Under the pieces are notes generated by a model that ran no database searches, had not been told where the DNA came from, and saw only the letters and a program-made list of their open reading frames with translations. DNA of 64,000 nucleotides, from positions 36,508,351 through 36,572,350 of the forward strand of contig CM065690.1 in the NCBI GenBank assembly GCA_017654935.2, written 5' to 3'. Each line of letters starts with the position of its first letter. The first letter of the stretch is position 1. Below are positions 1 to 32,976 of this stretch, one piece after another. A program made the position numbers and the translations under genes. Source of the stretch: Phymorhynchus buccinoides (taxonomy: Eukaryota > Mollusca > Gastropoda > Neogastropoda > Raphitomidae).

Positions 1-112
1 TGTGTGTGGTGGATGTGTGTGTGTATAGTGGATGTGTGTGTTGGTGGGTGTATGTGTGTGCATGAAAGTATGTGTGTGTGTGTCTAGGTGTGTATATGAG
101 TGTGCACATTTT
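1..112. repeat. TG-rich simple repeat
   Basis: Interrupted TG/GTGTA repeats fill the first 110 bases. The remaining stretch to 501 is intron sequence with no recognisable feature, ending in a pyrimidine tract and CAG acceptor at 499-501. Confidence 0.8.
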
Positions 113-501
113 GTTAGAAATTGTCATTTTGTTAGTGTGTAAAGTTCTTGTGGCTATTCTGTGTGTTGATGATGTTATATTGAAAAGAGATCATTGTGCT
201 GCATAGATATCAAAGTCAGCTATTTTGGATTTGCTGCACCATTTTGTATTGGCTTAGGAAGCACTGATGCATGCAACCTCAAAGTAACTCAACAAAAAGT
301 AAAACCTGTCTTAATCTAGGTATATGTTAAAGCCCATTAGAAGTCATCATAAAGCATTGGCAAAAAAAGGGAAATAAGGAAGAATTACAGAGGTTTACAA
401 AAACATCTTCATTTTGAATATGGTACAATGATATTTTTTTTATTTTTTGTTGTTGCCGGTAATGTTTTTGAGTTCATTGCCCTTTTCTATTTTCTCCTCA
501 G

Positions 502-21712
<21,211 letters not shown>

Positions 21713-22654
21713 CACCTGACACACACACACAGAGTCCTTTATGTAATTCATCGGCGTAGATGTTGCTCAGCAAACCTTTACTACCCCTGTTAGTGAAAAC
21801 GGCTCAGTGGTTCTTGAGGCACGGAAGATCATCTCAGCTGTCCAGTAAGGAGTTGGTTCTTCGAGAAATGGGATCTGACGACATGTCTGTCATGCCGTCC
21901 GCACGCCTGTCATTACATCCCTTTGTGTCTCCCTAAGAACCGCGACAAAAAACAACAACTCTGGAGAGACTCTAGAGAAATGCAAAGAACGCAAACTCTG
22001 GAGACGGCATCCCATCCCATAGTTAAGGGGAGCGAGCGGGTTGGCCTTGGTGAAGCGAACTTTTCCGTGAGTTATTTCTGGATGGCAGGCTTAAATGATG
22101 ATGGCAGTGAATGGTATCCCATTTCCTGCCTCGCTCTAGTCAACAGCTTGCTGAATATTTCCTCACGCCACATTGAAAAAGGGGTATGTGGGTGGCAGTG
22201 ACAATCTCCCATGTGCTAGGCCTACGACCATGGCAGGATCTCAGCTGGGGGTGTTGGATTCGGATTTCATATATTTCTATCCCCTCCCTTTTGTTGTTTT
22301 TGTTTCTACTTTTTGAACCCTCCCTGCAAAATATTTTTTACGGTGTTGAAGTCAAGCTGAAGGAAATGTTGACTTTTCTCCATAGCGGTTTCCAGATTGA
22401 AAAGTGTAAATATCTCAATTATAAACTCAAATGACTATTTTTTTAATTTTATTTCTCTGTCTTGTCTTGTCTCTCAATCTCTGTTTAGTCTTTGTCCATT
22501 CTGTTACACACACAGTGACTGAAGCATAAGAGTTTACTCCGCTCCAACCATCCTCCCTGACTGTACCCTACGCTTGCACAAAACCTTTAGGGATCTCATC
22601 AGGACACCTGGCTAACAAAAGGATCCAGATCAATGTGACTATGTCCTATGGTAT

Positions 22655-23020
22655 TAGGTTACTTTATAGTCACAGAGGTGTCTCTGTGAAATTTGGGTTG
22701 CTCCCACCTGGGGAGCAAGTCGCAGCCAGAGGCGCGCCACCCTTTTTTTTTCTTTTTTTTTACATGCGATTTTTGTGTGACTGATGATGAAGGAAGGGAG
22801 GCGGGGTGTGTTAAATTTTGACCAAATAACAACTTTTTCGTTGCCACTGGGTTTAACGTGTGCTAAGCGCATGGGCTCACGGGACCTCGGTTTATCGTCT
22901 CATCCGAAAGATGGTTGGCGGGTTATAAGCACTGTGATTTGAGTTGATTTAACTGACACTGTGTGAGACAATCACAAATGGGTGCCGCGCACACACCACA
23001 AAACTAAAGACACTGGATCC
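22655..23020 (-). mobile_element. tRNA-SINE body, minus orientation, 5' head lost
   Basis: It shares GTCTCTGTGAAATTTGGGTT, CTCCCACCTGG, GAGGCGCGCCACCC, AACTTTTTCGTTGCCACTGG and GGACCTCGGTTTATCGTC with the copy at 59600. The tRNA-like head present there is missing here. Confidence 0.8.
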
Positions 23021-23087
23021 CTAAAATAGGCCTCGTACGACAGAATGTGGAGCCGCCACTGTCCTGGAAGAAAGCATGGGCGAATCT

Positions 23088-23375
23088 TCTTCGTCAATCA
23101 CTCAAACAGTTTCCCGTCATATGAGCGCAGATGCGTGTTGCTGCCATTATGCGCCTAACTAAAAAAACATAGTTTGGCCCAGCATGTCCGTCTTCGGCTG
23201 AGGAAATCATTGCAAGAGTTTTTAGAACAAAGGCAGGGGAGTGGACCAGTAAGGCAGAAAAATAGTAGATGACAGTAAGTAAATGGAAAAAGGCAGAGTC
23301 AAAGAGAGTGACAGATTAGAGGAAGTTACAAACACAACTTCCAGAAGGTGGGGAAACTATTTGTACAAAAGACAC
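23088..23375 (-). mobile_element. SINE-like element, related to 13421 family
   Basis: TCTTCTTCGTCAATCACTC, GTTGCTGCCATTATGCGCC, GGGGAGTGGACCAGTAAGG and GTAGATGACAGTAAGTAAAT. The TTC head is very short here. It lies in the inferred PDE3 3'UTR. Confidence 0.78.
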
Positions 23376-25985
23376 ACACACACACGGTATCCCCAAGGGG
23401 GGAAGCATTGGGGTGTGATCTGGAACTTTGAAATTGATGCTGTTGGGACGAAGGAGTATAGGAAGAGATATATCCTCCTAGAAGAAGGCTGGGTTATCCT
23501 GTAAAGGTCTCAAGGTTTTGGTTTTATTTTCTAGGGACTCTGAAGAAACTGCTGTGGGGGGGGGAAGGTGTGGAGAGAGGCAGACCTGTTAGAAACTGGC
23601 AGAAGTGTGGTTGAGAGAGGGTGGAGAGACTAAGAGTCTCTAGGGCACTGGTAGGAAAGCGAGAATGTGCTGTGCGTTATTTAGGATTCTTACCGTGGCA
23701 GGTGTGTTTTTTTTAAAGCCACTGAGTGTAGGGTGTGTACAAGCTTGTGTTGGAGAACAAACTGTTCCAGAAGAGGGATTTGTTTGGGGAACAAAAGACT
23801 TTGTTGCCTGCTGTGAAGTTACTCATTGGTGGTATCAGCAAGCTCTTTAAGACTCTATGTATGTGTGTATGGTGTGACCCAGTCAAAGGCTAGTGACAAT
23901 GTGCTTCTTTGTTAGATGTTTGCAAATGCTGCATGTAACCCAACATACAGGGGATGACTACGTGCCCTGAAAGCCCAGTGAGAAATAAGAGTGTGCTACC
24001 TTGTGAGTTGTGTTGCACCAGGAGGAGAGAGAGAGAGAGAGAGCTTGATGCGTTAGACAAAGGACAATCATTGCTGTTTGAAGAGGAAACCAAGCAGTAG
24101 ATGGTTGCCAGTTTTACCCATCATCGTTACAGACACTGTCTGTTGCTGTGAGAACAAACTGTTGAAGAATATGTGTACAGACAGACAGAAAGTGAGGAGG
24201 AGGATCTCTTTGTCGTTGTTTGAAGAATACCGTGCGTTGTTTGCTATATGTATAGCATAGTTCCCTTGTTTGCTTTGAATTTTTATTCACAGATGATTAA
24301 TGTGGATGGGGATAAATGAGTGTTGCCTGTTGGGTGTTCGATGGGGCAATGCGTTAACTGCTTTATCTGTTTGTTGTGGCAATGTTTAAATCATAAAGCT
24401 ATCGTGTGCTTTTGAAGAAAAAAATGTAAAAGAAGTAAAACTTGATGGATATTTTTCTTGCATGCCCCCAAAACATAAGCATAATTATGTACACATACTG
24501 CAGAGTGAATGTGGATAGTTATTGGAACTTCAGGCTGTTTTTTGTGTGTGTGGGGGGGGGGGGGTTAGGGATTGGAATGGGATAGGGGTCCATGAATATG
24601 ATACTTCCTTGCATTTGAAACATTTTTGATTGGTTAAAAAGAAACTATAGACTTGATTTAAATGGCAGGTAAAAAGAACAGATGTTACCTATGTTCTTTC
24701 TTTTTTTGTTCTTTTTTTTTTTTTTTTTCTTTATCGTTGGTGTATCTCAATTTTGGTAGTTTTGATACAAAGAAAAAACTTTTAAAAATTAACCGCGTTG
24801 ACCTCAATTGATTAACTATGATGAATATGTTGTTCAAGACATTGCGAGTTTAGTCCTGCATTTAGTTAAATTTACTTTTCAAACAAAATTTTTAGATTTG
24901 AAAAAAACGAAGATACAAGGTTTTTGTCCTTAACTAGATCTGAATTTGGGACTTACGAGTTTTTCTTCTATTTTCACAACCTCACTTACCCCAGATAGAA
25001 AGTCTTAGAGATACGAACTTTTGGTGGAAGGTGGAGGGGAAAATTAGAGAGCTGACTATGTATCTAAGTCTAAAAAAAAAATAATAATAGAGATACGAGG
25101 TTTTTGAATTTCACCAACGATATGTTTTTCTGCCCCCTGCTCCCTCTCCCTTCCTCCTCCAACTCACTTCATTTGAAGCTTCCTTGCCCATTGCATACCA
25201 TGCGGTTCAATGATTGTATTGTGTTAAAGGAGGCCATAGTGTAGTGATTGAATATAGCATGAACTAATAACTCGGGCTGAAGAATAGTGAACCATTTACT
25301 GACATCATGCCACGCGCAGTGTTTATTATTTGTGCCGACACTCTGTATTGTGGTTTTTTAAAGTAAGATAAAGTATAATGACTAAGTTTGTCCTTTTTCA
25401 TATGTGTTTTATTTTGCATGCTGTTATCAGCGATTCAAAAGTGTATGTAACGGACAATGGCTGAGCTGTAGAAGTTAGGTCAAAGGCCAACACGTCCTGT
25501 ATATACAGAAATAATGCTTGGAATTTTTCTCGTCAACAGATCTGATATGCCATGAGAAATGATCTCTTTTTTATGGATAAAGTAGTTTACTGTATAATGT
25601 GATTTTATTTTAGTAATGTTTTTTTATAGTGGTATTTTTACTCCATTATTGGCAAATCAAACTCATGAACAAAAGAATCTTATTAATATTTATGATCTGA
25701 TATGGCTGTCATCAAAGAGAACAAATAGAATTAATACTGTCTTATTGTTTTAGACCTTCAAGTCTGGTCTACTGTTAAAAAATAAAGACCAATTTTTTAC
25801 TTGCATAATTGTTTTTTTCAATTGTTTTTTTATTGAATTTCTTTCTTGGGACACCTTTTGCTAGACTGTTTCAGTGCAGGACAACTGAAAGGGAGAGCTG
25901 GACAACGGAGGGTCCTTCAGAGCAGAACCCTTCCTCGGGTCCTGACCTCCTTGTGCATAGTTCCAAAAACCTCAGCAGCTAAAGT

Positions 25986-26165
25986 TGTTGATGTCGTTGT
26001 CTTACCCTGGCTTAAAGACTCCAGGGATCACCCCAACAGCCGAAGCACTTGAACACTATGGAACAAATGCACCAGCTGGGGATGAGAACATTACGTGTGT
26101 GACAGTTTTTGATTACCCCGCCACGTGGGCAGCCACACTCCGACTTCGGAGGATAGCAGCTTATA
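25986..26165 (+). repeat. Dispersed repeat, about 160 bp
   Basis: TTACCCTGGCTTAAAGACTC, CCAACAGCCGAAGCACTTGA, GGGGATGAGAACATTACG and GGGCAGCCACACTCCGACTT recur at 45371-45510 and 46157-46320. The last 28 bases of the window begin another copy. Class unknown. Confidence 0.8.
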
Positions 26166-26249
26166 AAAGAAAAAGGTTTTCCATGTTTTCATTTATGCAG
26201 AGGAAGCAGAAGCCGACAAATGTCAACAGGTGCACAACAGAATAGCGAA

Positions 26250-26592
26250 TAGGGCATTTGCCACTTGACAGTGACCTTGACTTTCACTGAGTTGAATTTA
26301 GAGAGTTGGATTAGAAAAGTCAGCGTAACTCGGGCAGAACGAGCAGGGCTCCAAGGAACCCCCTTTTGGGGGTCTGTGAAGTACTAAAATTCTAAAGGAC
26401 CCTCTAAAAGAATGTGCAGGGAGTCCCAGGGATGCACTAGAAAAATGTTTTAGCATTCGCAATGCCACTGGGACCCTCTATCCTGACTAGGACCCTGTGA
26501 CCCCTTGTTTTGTGGAATGATTGGGAGCCCTGAGGAGTGCTGGCAAATTAGTAGTCTGGTATAGAGAATGAACACTCGTGGCAAATGCCCTA
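26250..26592. mobile_element. TIR element split by a CAGGG MITE
   Basis: AGGGCATTTGCCAC at the left and GTGGCAAATGCCCT at the right are inverted ends. GTAACTCGGGCAGAACGAG and GGCAAATTAGTAGTCT flank the nested copy and are continuous in the relative at 40860-40986. Confidence 0.85.
26344..26532 (-). mobile_element. CAGGG MITE nested in a TIR element
   Basis: It is minus relative to 14638, with CAGGGCTCC and GGGAGCCCTG ends. ACGAG (26339-26343) and AGGAG (26533-26537) flank it. The uninterrupted relative at 40915 has one ACGAG followed by CGCGGGCAAATT, so the duplication is 5 bp. Confidence 0.9.
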
Positions 26593-26897
26593 CTGAGGAA
26601 TTCTACAGATGTATGATGGAACCTTTCCTTTGGTTGATAGTTTTTGTGAAAGGCTTCACTGTACATACACTCAAGGTTGTGTTGAAATAAGAGCTATACA
26701 CTTGTAAGACTAAAAACGTGGAGATAGTTGTCAAATTATGTGCATGACTATGTGAGTGTGTGCTTGCATGTACCACATATGTAAGCATGTGTGTGTATAC
26801 GTGTATGCATTTGCGGGTGACTGCATGAATCTGCCCTTGTGCATGTGTTTCTCTGTATGTGTGTGTGTGTGAGGGTGCATGTGTATGTGTGATTTAA

Positions 26898-27135
26898 CCC
26901 TTTCGCCGCCAGCCTTTTTTCAGCCCAAAAATACCATTAAGCTTAACTGGGTAGAGAAAAACATTTATCTGCAATATTGGGAATTCCTCTGTACCATGTA
27001 CAACATTATGCCTATCTCTACCTCTAAACATTAAGAGCATAGTGTCTTCAGATAACATACCCTGATTTGATGCCTTTTGGCGACATGGGTGTTAAATCAT
27101 TGTGGTGCAAAAATGCGACGTTGGCGGTGAAAGGG
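26898..27135 (+). mobile_element. piggyBac-like MITE, 238 bp
   Basis: The ends CCCTTTCGCCGCCA and TGGCGGTGAAAGGG are inverted repeats, with TTAA at 26894-26897 and 27136-27139. CCCTTT ends and TTAA are the piggyBac signature. Relatives: 29459-29698, 52812-53053 and 61949-62182. Confidence 0.92.
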
Positions 27136-27139
27136 TTAA

Positions 27140-28092
27140 CATTTATTCGCAGAACTTAGCAACCAGCAGCTGGGTTTTTTCTGTGGTCATATGTCAGACA
27201 GTGAACATATTTCTGTGCATAATACTGCATATTGGACACACTCGTGTCATGGCATTCGCAAATACAGTTTTCTTTGCAAGCCCCAGCTCTATTGTGTTGG
27301 CACTGTTCAAACTTACCTCTTTGATAACTCACACCTTTTTTCTAAGCTTTCTACAAAAATGTTTTACTGTTTATGAGTGTTTCTGTCTCATTTTCTTTTC
27401 CCATTCATTTACATGATGCATGTGTTATTGTTTGAATATTTATTTTTCCTTCTCGTTTCTTTTTGGCGTTTTTTCTCAGTTTGGGTTGGGAGGGGGTGTC
27501 ACAGTCACCTTGTTTAACAACATAAAGGTGTTGAGTTTGGGATTCTGTTTTATCAAGAAATATTCTCTGAAAAGCTCTATCAAAAATTGTGATTATTGAA
27601 CATTACTCATTTCATTGTTGGAGGTTAAAACGGTCAGTGTTGTAACACACTGGAAGGTTAACACTTTTGAGTTCAGATTTCCGTACTCTCTGAATAAGTC
27701 AATCAAACTCGATATAAATTTGCTTTTATTGATTCAAACCACTGATTTCCTTGTCAGACATAATAGTGTTGGTAAGGTTAACACAAAAGCCAGCTTTACC
27801 TCTAGCACGTGGACTGGATCAAAGGTGTAGGCAGCAGAAGAGTGTGATGATTCGAGTCATAATTATATCTACCTCCAGGCCCTTCCACTTTTCAGCGATT
27901 TTATTTTGCTGTTGTTTTTTGTTGTTGTGAAAATTCAAAATGAAGTTCAGGGGCAAACTGCTATTTGCAGGGATAGCGTAAGGTGCATGGGGAACAAGTA
28001 TCATAGAGCGCTAGCTGCTTGTTCGGAAAAATAGCGGTTTGGAGAGCGGTTGGATCTTTGGTAAGCTTTGAATAAAGTAGAGATAGTTGGAA

Positions 28093-28150
<58 letters not shown>

Positions 28151-28895
28151 TTATCTTACTCCTTTTCTTCATGCCTTCATTCACATTACGACGTCCAACA
28201 CAACCTGGATCAGTCTTCTTCTTCTACTGTCAACTTTCTTCTTCTCAGTAGTACCTCAGTGCGCATTTCCGTAGATTCCCCTGAAGTAACAGCGACAGAA
28301 TAGTCAACAATGACTGTGGTCGCTTTATGGAAAGGAAGGAAGCTCCCACCCTAAAATACCCAATTAGCGATATGTTTGTTTCGCCTTCTTTTCCCGTGTC
28401 TCCCACACGAGTGTCTTGATGATGAGTTTGTGTTCCCCCCACAGTTTGTTTTACCAAAGATATTCTAAAAGGGTAAGATGGACTACTTAAGAGCTCGGCG
28501 AACCGGGCTGATAGAGTTATCGTTAGTGGGGACAGTACATTATTCACAGTGCAGGCTATCCAAATACTCACGACTGGAACTTGAACGGAGAATTCAACTG
28601 GCCTATCGACGTGTAAAATGTCTCCTGTTTAAAAAGGACATAACCAGTGTTTCTGTCCTCACTACTCATATAGGGAAAAGAGACCGGATGTTTATCTTCC
28701 CCTATACAGTCTTTGGTTTTGCTGTGCTGATCCGCTCTCTGGTGCTTTTCTGTAGCCTTTGTCAGTTCGGCTTTTGCTTTTGTTTGTATGTCTGCTGCGT
28801 GGTTGTAAATCCATGTGAGTCTGTCTGTGTGTCTGCCTTTTGTGTGTGCGTCGAGCGAATCAATGTCAGTCGGTGAATGGTTTTGACTTGCCTTG
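27140..28895. other. Intergenic stretch, no gene recognised
   Basis: It contains a (CT)n tract at 28098-28147 and otherwise single-copy-looking AT-rich sequence. A 132-codon open frame at 28478-28876 has no recognisable motif and mixes hydrophobic and Cys/Val-rich residues; I do not call it a gene. Confidence 0.5.
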
Positions 28896-28899
28896 TTAA

Positions 28900-29119
28900 A
28901 GACACACTGACCCACCTTTTTCTGGGTAGCTGTGACCCACATGCAAATGTCCCCAACTTCTAATTGAGGCTGCTCTTCAAAATGATGTTTTGTTTTCAAA
29001 TTGGGGGCATTTGTATGGGAGTCAAACCTGGTCAAAACAAGATCTCTTTCCAGTTATAAGAAGGAAAACAAGTGAAACCCGTGATTTTGACATGTGATGT
29101 TGGTCTATATAGACGGTTC
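28900..29119 (+). mobile_element. TTAA-type MITE, family T2
   Basis: TTAA at 28896-28899 precedes AGACACACTGACCCACC. TTTTTCTGGGTAGCTGTGAC, ACATGCAAATGTCCCC and TGGTCAAAACAAGAT follow as in the 18885 copy. The right end is diverged and followed by TTGA. Confidence 0.82.
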
Positions 29120-29458
29120 TTTGAAAGCAGATAGAATGTTTTGGTACAAGAGGATGTATTGGTATCCATTTTTAGTGTTTCAGTCAGTTTCGGTCAATAG
29201 TTCTGATGAAAAAATAGGTATAGAAAATTATTTGTTATAATGAAACAAAAATTGAAAGTCATACTCAACAAGTCGCCTTGCTTTTCTCAATCGAATTTAA
29301 AAACGTAGATCGACAATTGCTAATATGGAATTAAGAAAGTGTATTTTCAGACAACAGCTTATTCATAGAAATAAATTTCAAATCATTGTTCTGAGTACAT
29401 ACATGCCGCTTTTTGTGTGTCTTGTTTTATAATTCTATGCCTACTATTATTGTTTTAA

Positions 29459-29698
29459 CGCTTTCAACGGTAGCCATTCCTCAGCCAAAAATTACCATTA
29501 AACTTACCCCGGTAGAGAAAAGATTTTGTCTGCAATATTGGGGAATCCTCTGTGACGTGCATAATATAGGGCCTGTCCTTAACTCCCATAATTAAGAACA
29601 TAAGGTAATTGGTCAGCAGACCGTCATTTGATGCCTTTTAGTAATATGGGTGTTAAATCATTGTGGTGCCAAGAGGCGACAGTGGCGATGAAAGGGTT
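29459..29698 (+). mobile_element. Diverged piggyBac-like MITE
   Basis: TTAA at 29455, then GCTTTCAACGGTAGCCATTC, and TGTTAAATCATTGTGGTGCC near the right end before GTGGCGATGAAAGGG. Same layout as 26898, with more substitutions. Confidence 0.8.
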
Positions 29699-29927
29699 TT
29701 AAGGGGAAAGAATACAGAAAACGTTAACTGGTATCCCATCAGATGCAAGGTATTGAAAAATGTAGTTTTCAGATTTCTTTTGTGGTAGAAAAAAAATGGG
29801 AATACTACTTTAGGATCTATGTTTCCATTAAAAGTTCCAGTCAACTAAGATTGTGCTACATTTGCAATTAGCCTGTAATTTTTTTTAAAATGAGATTTTG
29901 TTATTCCTATTTCTTTTGTAGGAAAAA

Positions 29928-30045
29928 AAAGCTTAATAGCCCCTGACCCTGAAAAGGTACATATGGGACATTTCTATTTGTAAAGATGGGGGGGGGGGGG
30001 GTCGATCCTGGAGATACTGCAACCAGATAGGGCGACCAGATAGCA
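29928..30045 (+). mobile_element. Partial 205-bp SINE-like copy
   Basis: CATATGGGACATTTCTA, AAAGATGG, CGATCCTGGAGATACTGCAA in family order; interrupted by a poly-G run at 29988-30001. Confidence 0.65.
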
Positions 30046-30650
30046 TACTTTCTTTTCATTTTTTTCAAATATTTATTACAGCTTTTTACTGGAAATGTTT
30101 TTGTAATCTCATTTTTATAGTGTGTGTGTGCTCTTTTTTTTGCTCTTTTTTTTCTTTTTTCTTTTTTTTTGGGGGGGGTATATATGTGTGTGTGACTTTT
30201 GAAACATGATGCATTTAGATGCTTTGTTTTCATGTTCATAAATGCATTTATCAGTAAACAATGTGTAGGTTTTATCGTCAGCTGATTTTCTTCATTTAGT
30301 TCATTGAAGAGCATTGAGCGCACCTCATCAGTGATAGGTCTGTCTTCTTAATGAAAATGTCATGGTAGAACATTAACTATGATTGTGTGTGTGTGTGCAT
30401 GTGGTGTGCGCCCGCGTGTATGTGTGTGTGTGTGAGTGAAGGATAGGAAGATAGGGTGCACTTGATATATTCAGTGTTAAATCTGACGCAGCAAACAAGA
30501 TGCAAGTCGGAGGAAATAATACACAATATAATGATATCAAGAAATTTGATTTTTTTTTAATTAATGTGTGTGAAAATGAGGTTTAGTGTCCGCTCGGCTG
30601 CAAGCAGCACATGAGACGAACCATCAACCAACCACCATAACACTACTCAG

Positions 30651-30859
30651 CAGACCTGTTTACTCTACTTTTTTCGAGTAGTATTCTACTCAATTAGGAT
30701 CTCTACTACTCTTCAAAATTGAAAATAATGCTAGATTCTACTCATTTTCAGTGAACATTGTTTGATGGTTTAATGAATAAAACTACACATTTTGCACCAA
30801 AACTACTCATTTCAGCTTTCCAGACTACTCAAGACTTGTGTTGGGGGTAAGCAAGTCTG
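30651..30859 (+). mobile_element. CAGACCTG MITE
   Basis: CAGACCTGTTTACTCTAC ... GTTGGGGGTAAGCAAGTCTG, nearly identical to 4281-4487. It preserves the uninterrupted sequence GAAAATAATGCTAGA where the 15637 copy carries an insertion. Confidence 0.88.
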
Positions 30860-31165
30860 ATAATGTGTGTTTTAACCCCATTCTGTTTTTATGTAGACAA
30901 AAGGCATTGTAGCCTCCTTTTAGTTCCTCACTCAGTTGATCCGACGCTCTCAACTGGATCAAGCTGATCCCAGGTGCTGTATTGTTGTATTTATATTGAT
31001 TCCTGTATCTATTTATTGAATTCTGGTAGTCAGGGCTACTGTGAGTATTTATTCTGTGTGACTCGGGTCAGCCAGTGTTTTTCAGCTTGTATCGCTGTTC
31101 TTGCACAATTTTGTTGTCCCATGCCGGTTTGGTACCTCTCGTATTTTATTCCCCTGACATGGAGA

Positions 31166-31490
31166 AAGGTGGCAGAGTGGTTAAGACGTTCGCCTGCCAA
31201 ATGCAATGCGTGACTGCAGCGTGAGTGACCCGGGTTCGAATCCCGGCCTCGCCCTTTCTTTCTAGTTTGACAGGAAAATCGAATTGAACGTCGAGTCCTT
31301 CAGATGGGGACTTAAAGCTAGTCTGACCCGTGCGCTTTACGCACGTAAAAATCCCTCTGCAGTTGAAAGTCGGTAAGAGCAGAAAGAAATCCTGCTGCCT
31401 GGTATGGCCAGATTGTTAGCTAGGTTTTCCAAGTGTGCCCACACACCCTCCTCACCCTGTGCCCCCCCCCCCCCCCCCCAAACAAAACAA
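31166..31490 (+). mobile_element. tRNA-derived SINE
   Basis: A-box-like TGGCAGAGTGGTTAAGACG and B-box GGTTCGAATCCC lie 40-50 bp apart in a tRNA-like head. The body has TCAGATGGGGACTTAAAGCT, GTGCGCTTTACGCACGTAAA and GCTAGGTTTTCCAAGTGTGC, ending in a poly-C/A stretch. The second copy is at 61094. It is not a functional tRNA gene because it is followed by the SINE body and has no clear acceptor-stem pairing. Confidence 0.88.
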
Positions 31491-31930
31491 AAATGGCCCT
31501 AAAAAAATAAAAAATAAAAAGCTGAAAAATGTAAGTTCCTCTCCCATTTGCTTCAGTGTTCTAATAATAGTTGGACCTCATTTTATTGTAATTTTTGGAA
31601 AACAACATTCGGGTTAAAAACACAAACAAACAGGACATATTTTTTTTTAAACTTTTTCGACTTTAATAATAATGTCTTCCTCTGGGAAAATGGAATAAAT
31701 GACACAGCTGTTAAAACAAGTGAGTAAAAATTTGTTCTAAAACACGAACCTATAAAAATCAGGTGCAATTTGAAATACAATTTTAACTTAGTAGGTGAGG
31801 TAGTGGGAAAAAGGACAAACCAAACATGGAAGGATAAGGAAGCAGAGAGCAGTGCTTAAACCACCTTTTGAAGTTTTGTTTTCCCCCATAATTAATCATA
31901 TTTCTGTCTCTTTATTTAATTCTGTGGTCG

Positions 31931-32148
31931 ACGACGAAAATGGTGTTTTACGTCCTCTTGGTCTGAATCAGACACATATGGGACATTTGTAAATACAAAT
32001 ATGGTGGGAATAATACTGGAGGCAATGCCCGGAGGCAGTACGAAACCAGTAAAGTCCCGATTTTTTAAATTAATACAGATAGCTGTAGCGGTGACCACGC
32101 CTCGGCTAAACCTCATCGGCTATGGCACCGCCACAAGTATTGTTATAA
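31931..32148 (+). mobile_element. Full copy of the 205-bp SINE-like family
   Basis: TTTTACGTCCTCTTGGTC, GACACATATGGGACATTTGT, GCAATGCCCGGAGGCAGTAC, AAAGTCCCGATTTTTTAA, GTAGCGGTGACCACGCCTCG and GGCTATGGCACCGCCACAAG. Almost identical to 52440-52651, so the family looks young. Confidence 0.9.
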
Positions 32149-32976
32149 TAGTATATAATCTTCTTATGGCATTTATAGTGTGTGTGTACATATTATTGGC
32201 TATTCTCAAGTCAGGTTTTATCTTGGTATCTGTCAATCTGTTTCTTTATGTATGTAAGTTTGTGTGGAAGTTTAATTCTCTTTTGTCGAATTGGAGTCAT
32301 AGTGCTTGCCACCAAAACCCAGTGTTAAAAATGAAATACTCTACGCAGTTTTGTTTTGTTTTTATTCCCCTTGTGTCTGTTTGTTTGCTTGCCTTATTTT
32401 GTGCATTTTTCTGCATATAATTGACTAAAAGGTTTGTCAAGTTTTTGCTTCAGTTTCTTACTATTAAAATAAATAAAGACAGAAAGAATGTCTGGATGCA
32501 TTTTTTATTTTTTTCATTTAAGAGACCCGCAACAACATGAAAAATTGAATTCACTGTGACTTTCGTGTCCCCATGTGATATTGTTGTAGAGAGAAGCAAT
32601 GCGGTTTATAAGAAACAAATGAACTGTATATTCCAAAGGCTCTACAGGTTCAGCCAAGTTGCTGATTCACGCATATAATGTATAATCGATTAATTAAAGT
32701 TGATTTCCCATATGAGACTTTTTGTGGAGAGCTCAATGAAACGTCTCGTTATGGACTTTTCATTTCACATTATATTGTTATTCTTATTGTGGATGTTGAT
32801 TGAATTGCTTGCATTTAATAGGAAAAATACGAGTTTTCTTGTTGGGAGTTGTATGGCTCCTGTGCCCAGTTCTTCTTTGAATTGTCTAATCTCATTTCAG
32901 GGCAACAGAAACATTCTTGGTACACCTATTGAAATGCAGGTCAATGTTGCTTCTTGTTCTTGTTAATATTTAGTTA

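Larger units (their letters stand above)
21713..25800 (+). other. PDE3: Probable PDE3 3'UTR and polyadenylation region
   Basis: No further coding sequence is visible after the stop. AATAAA at 25781-25786 is the clearest plus-strand signal, which would give a 3'UTR of about 4.1 kb. The stretch includes SINE copies at 22655-23020 and 23088-23375 and AT-rich unassigned sequence from 24.2 to 25.8 kb. An earlier poly(A) site is possible. Confidence 0.4.

Noticed and set aside
28478..28876. 132-codon ORF as a possible gene
   Set aside because: It has no domain, no splice context and biased Cys/Val/Phe composition; likely chance.
31166..31255. tRNA gene
   Set aside because: The A and B boxes are present but the region continues into a SINE body shared with 61094, and a cloverleaf with a paired acceptor stem is not evident.
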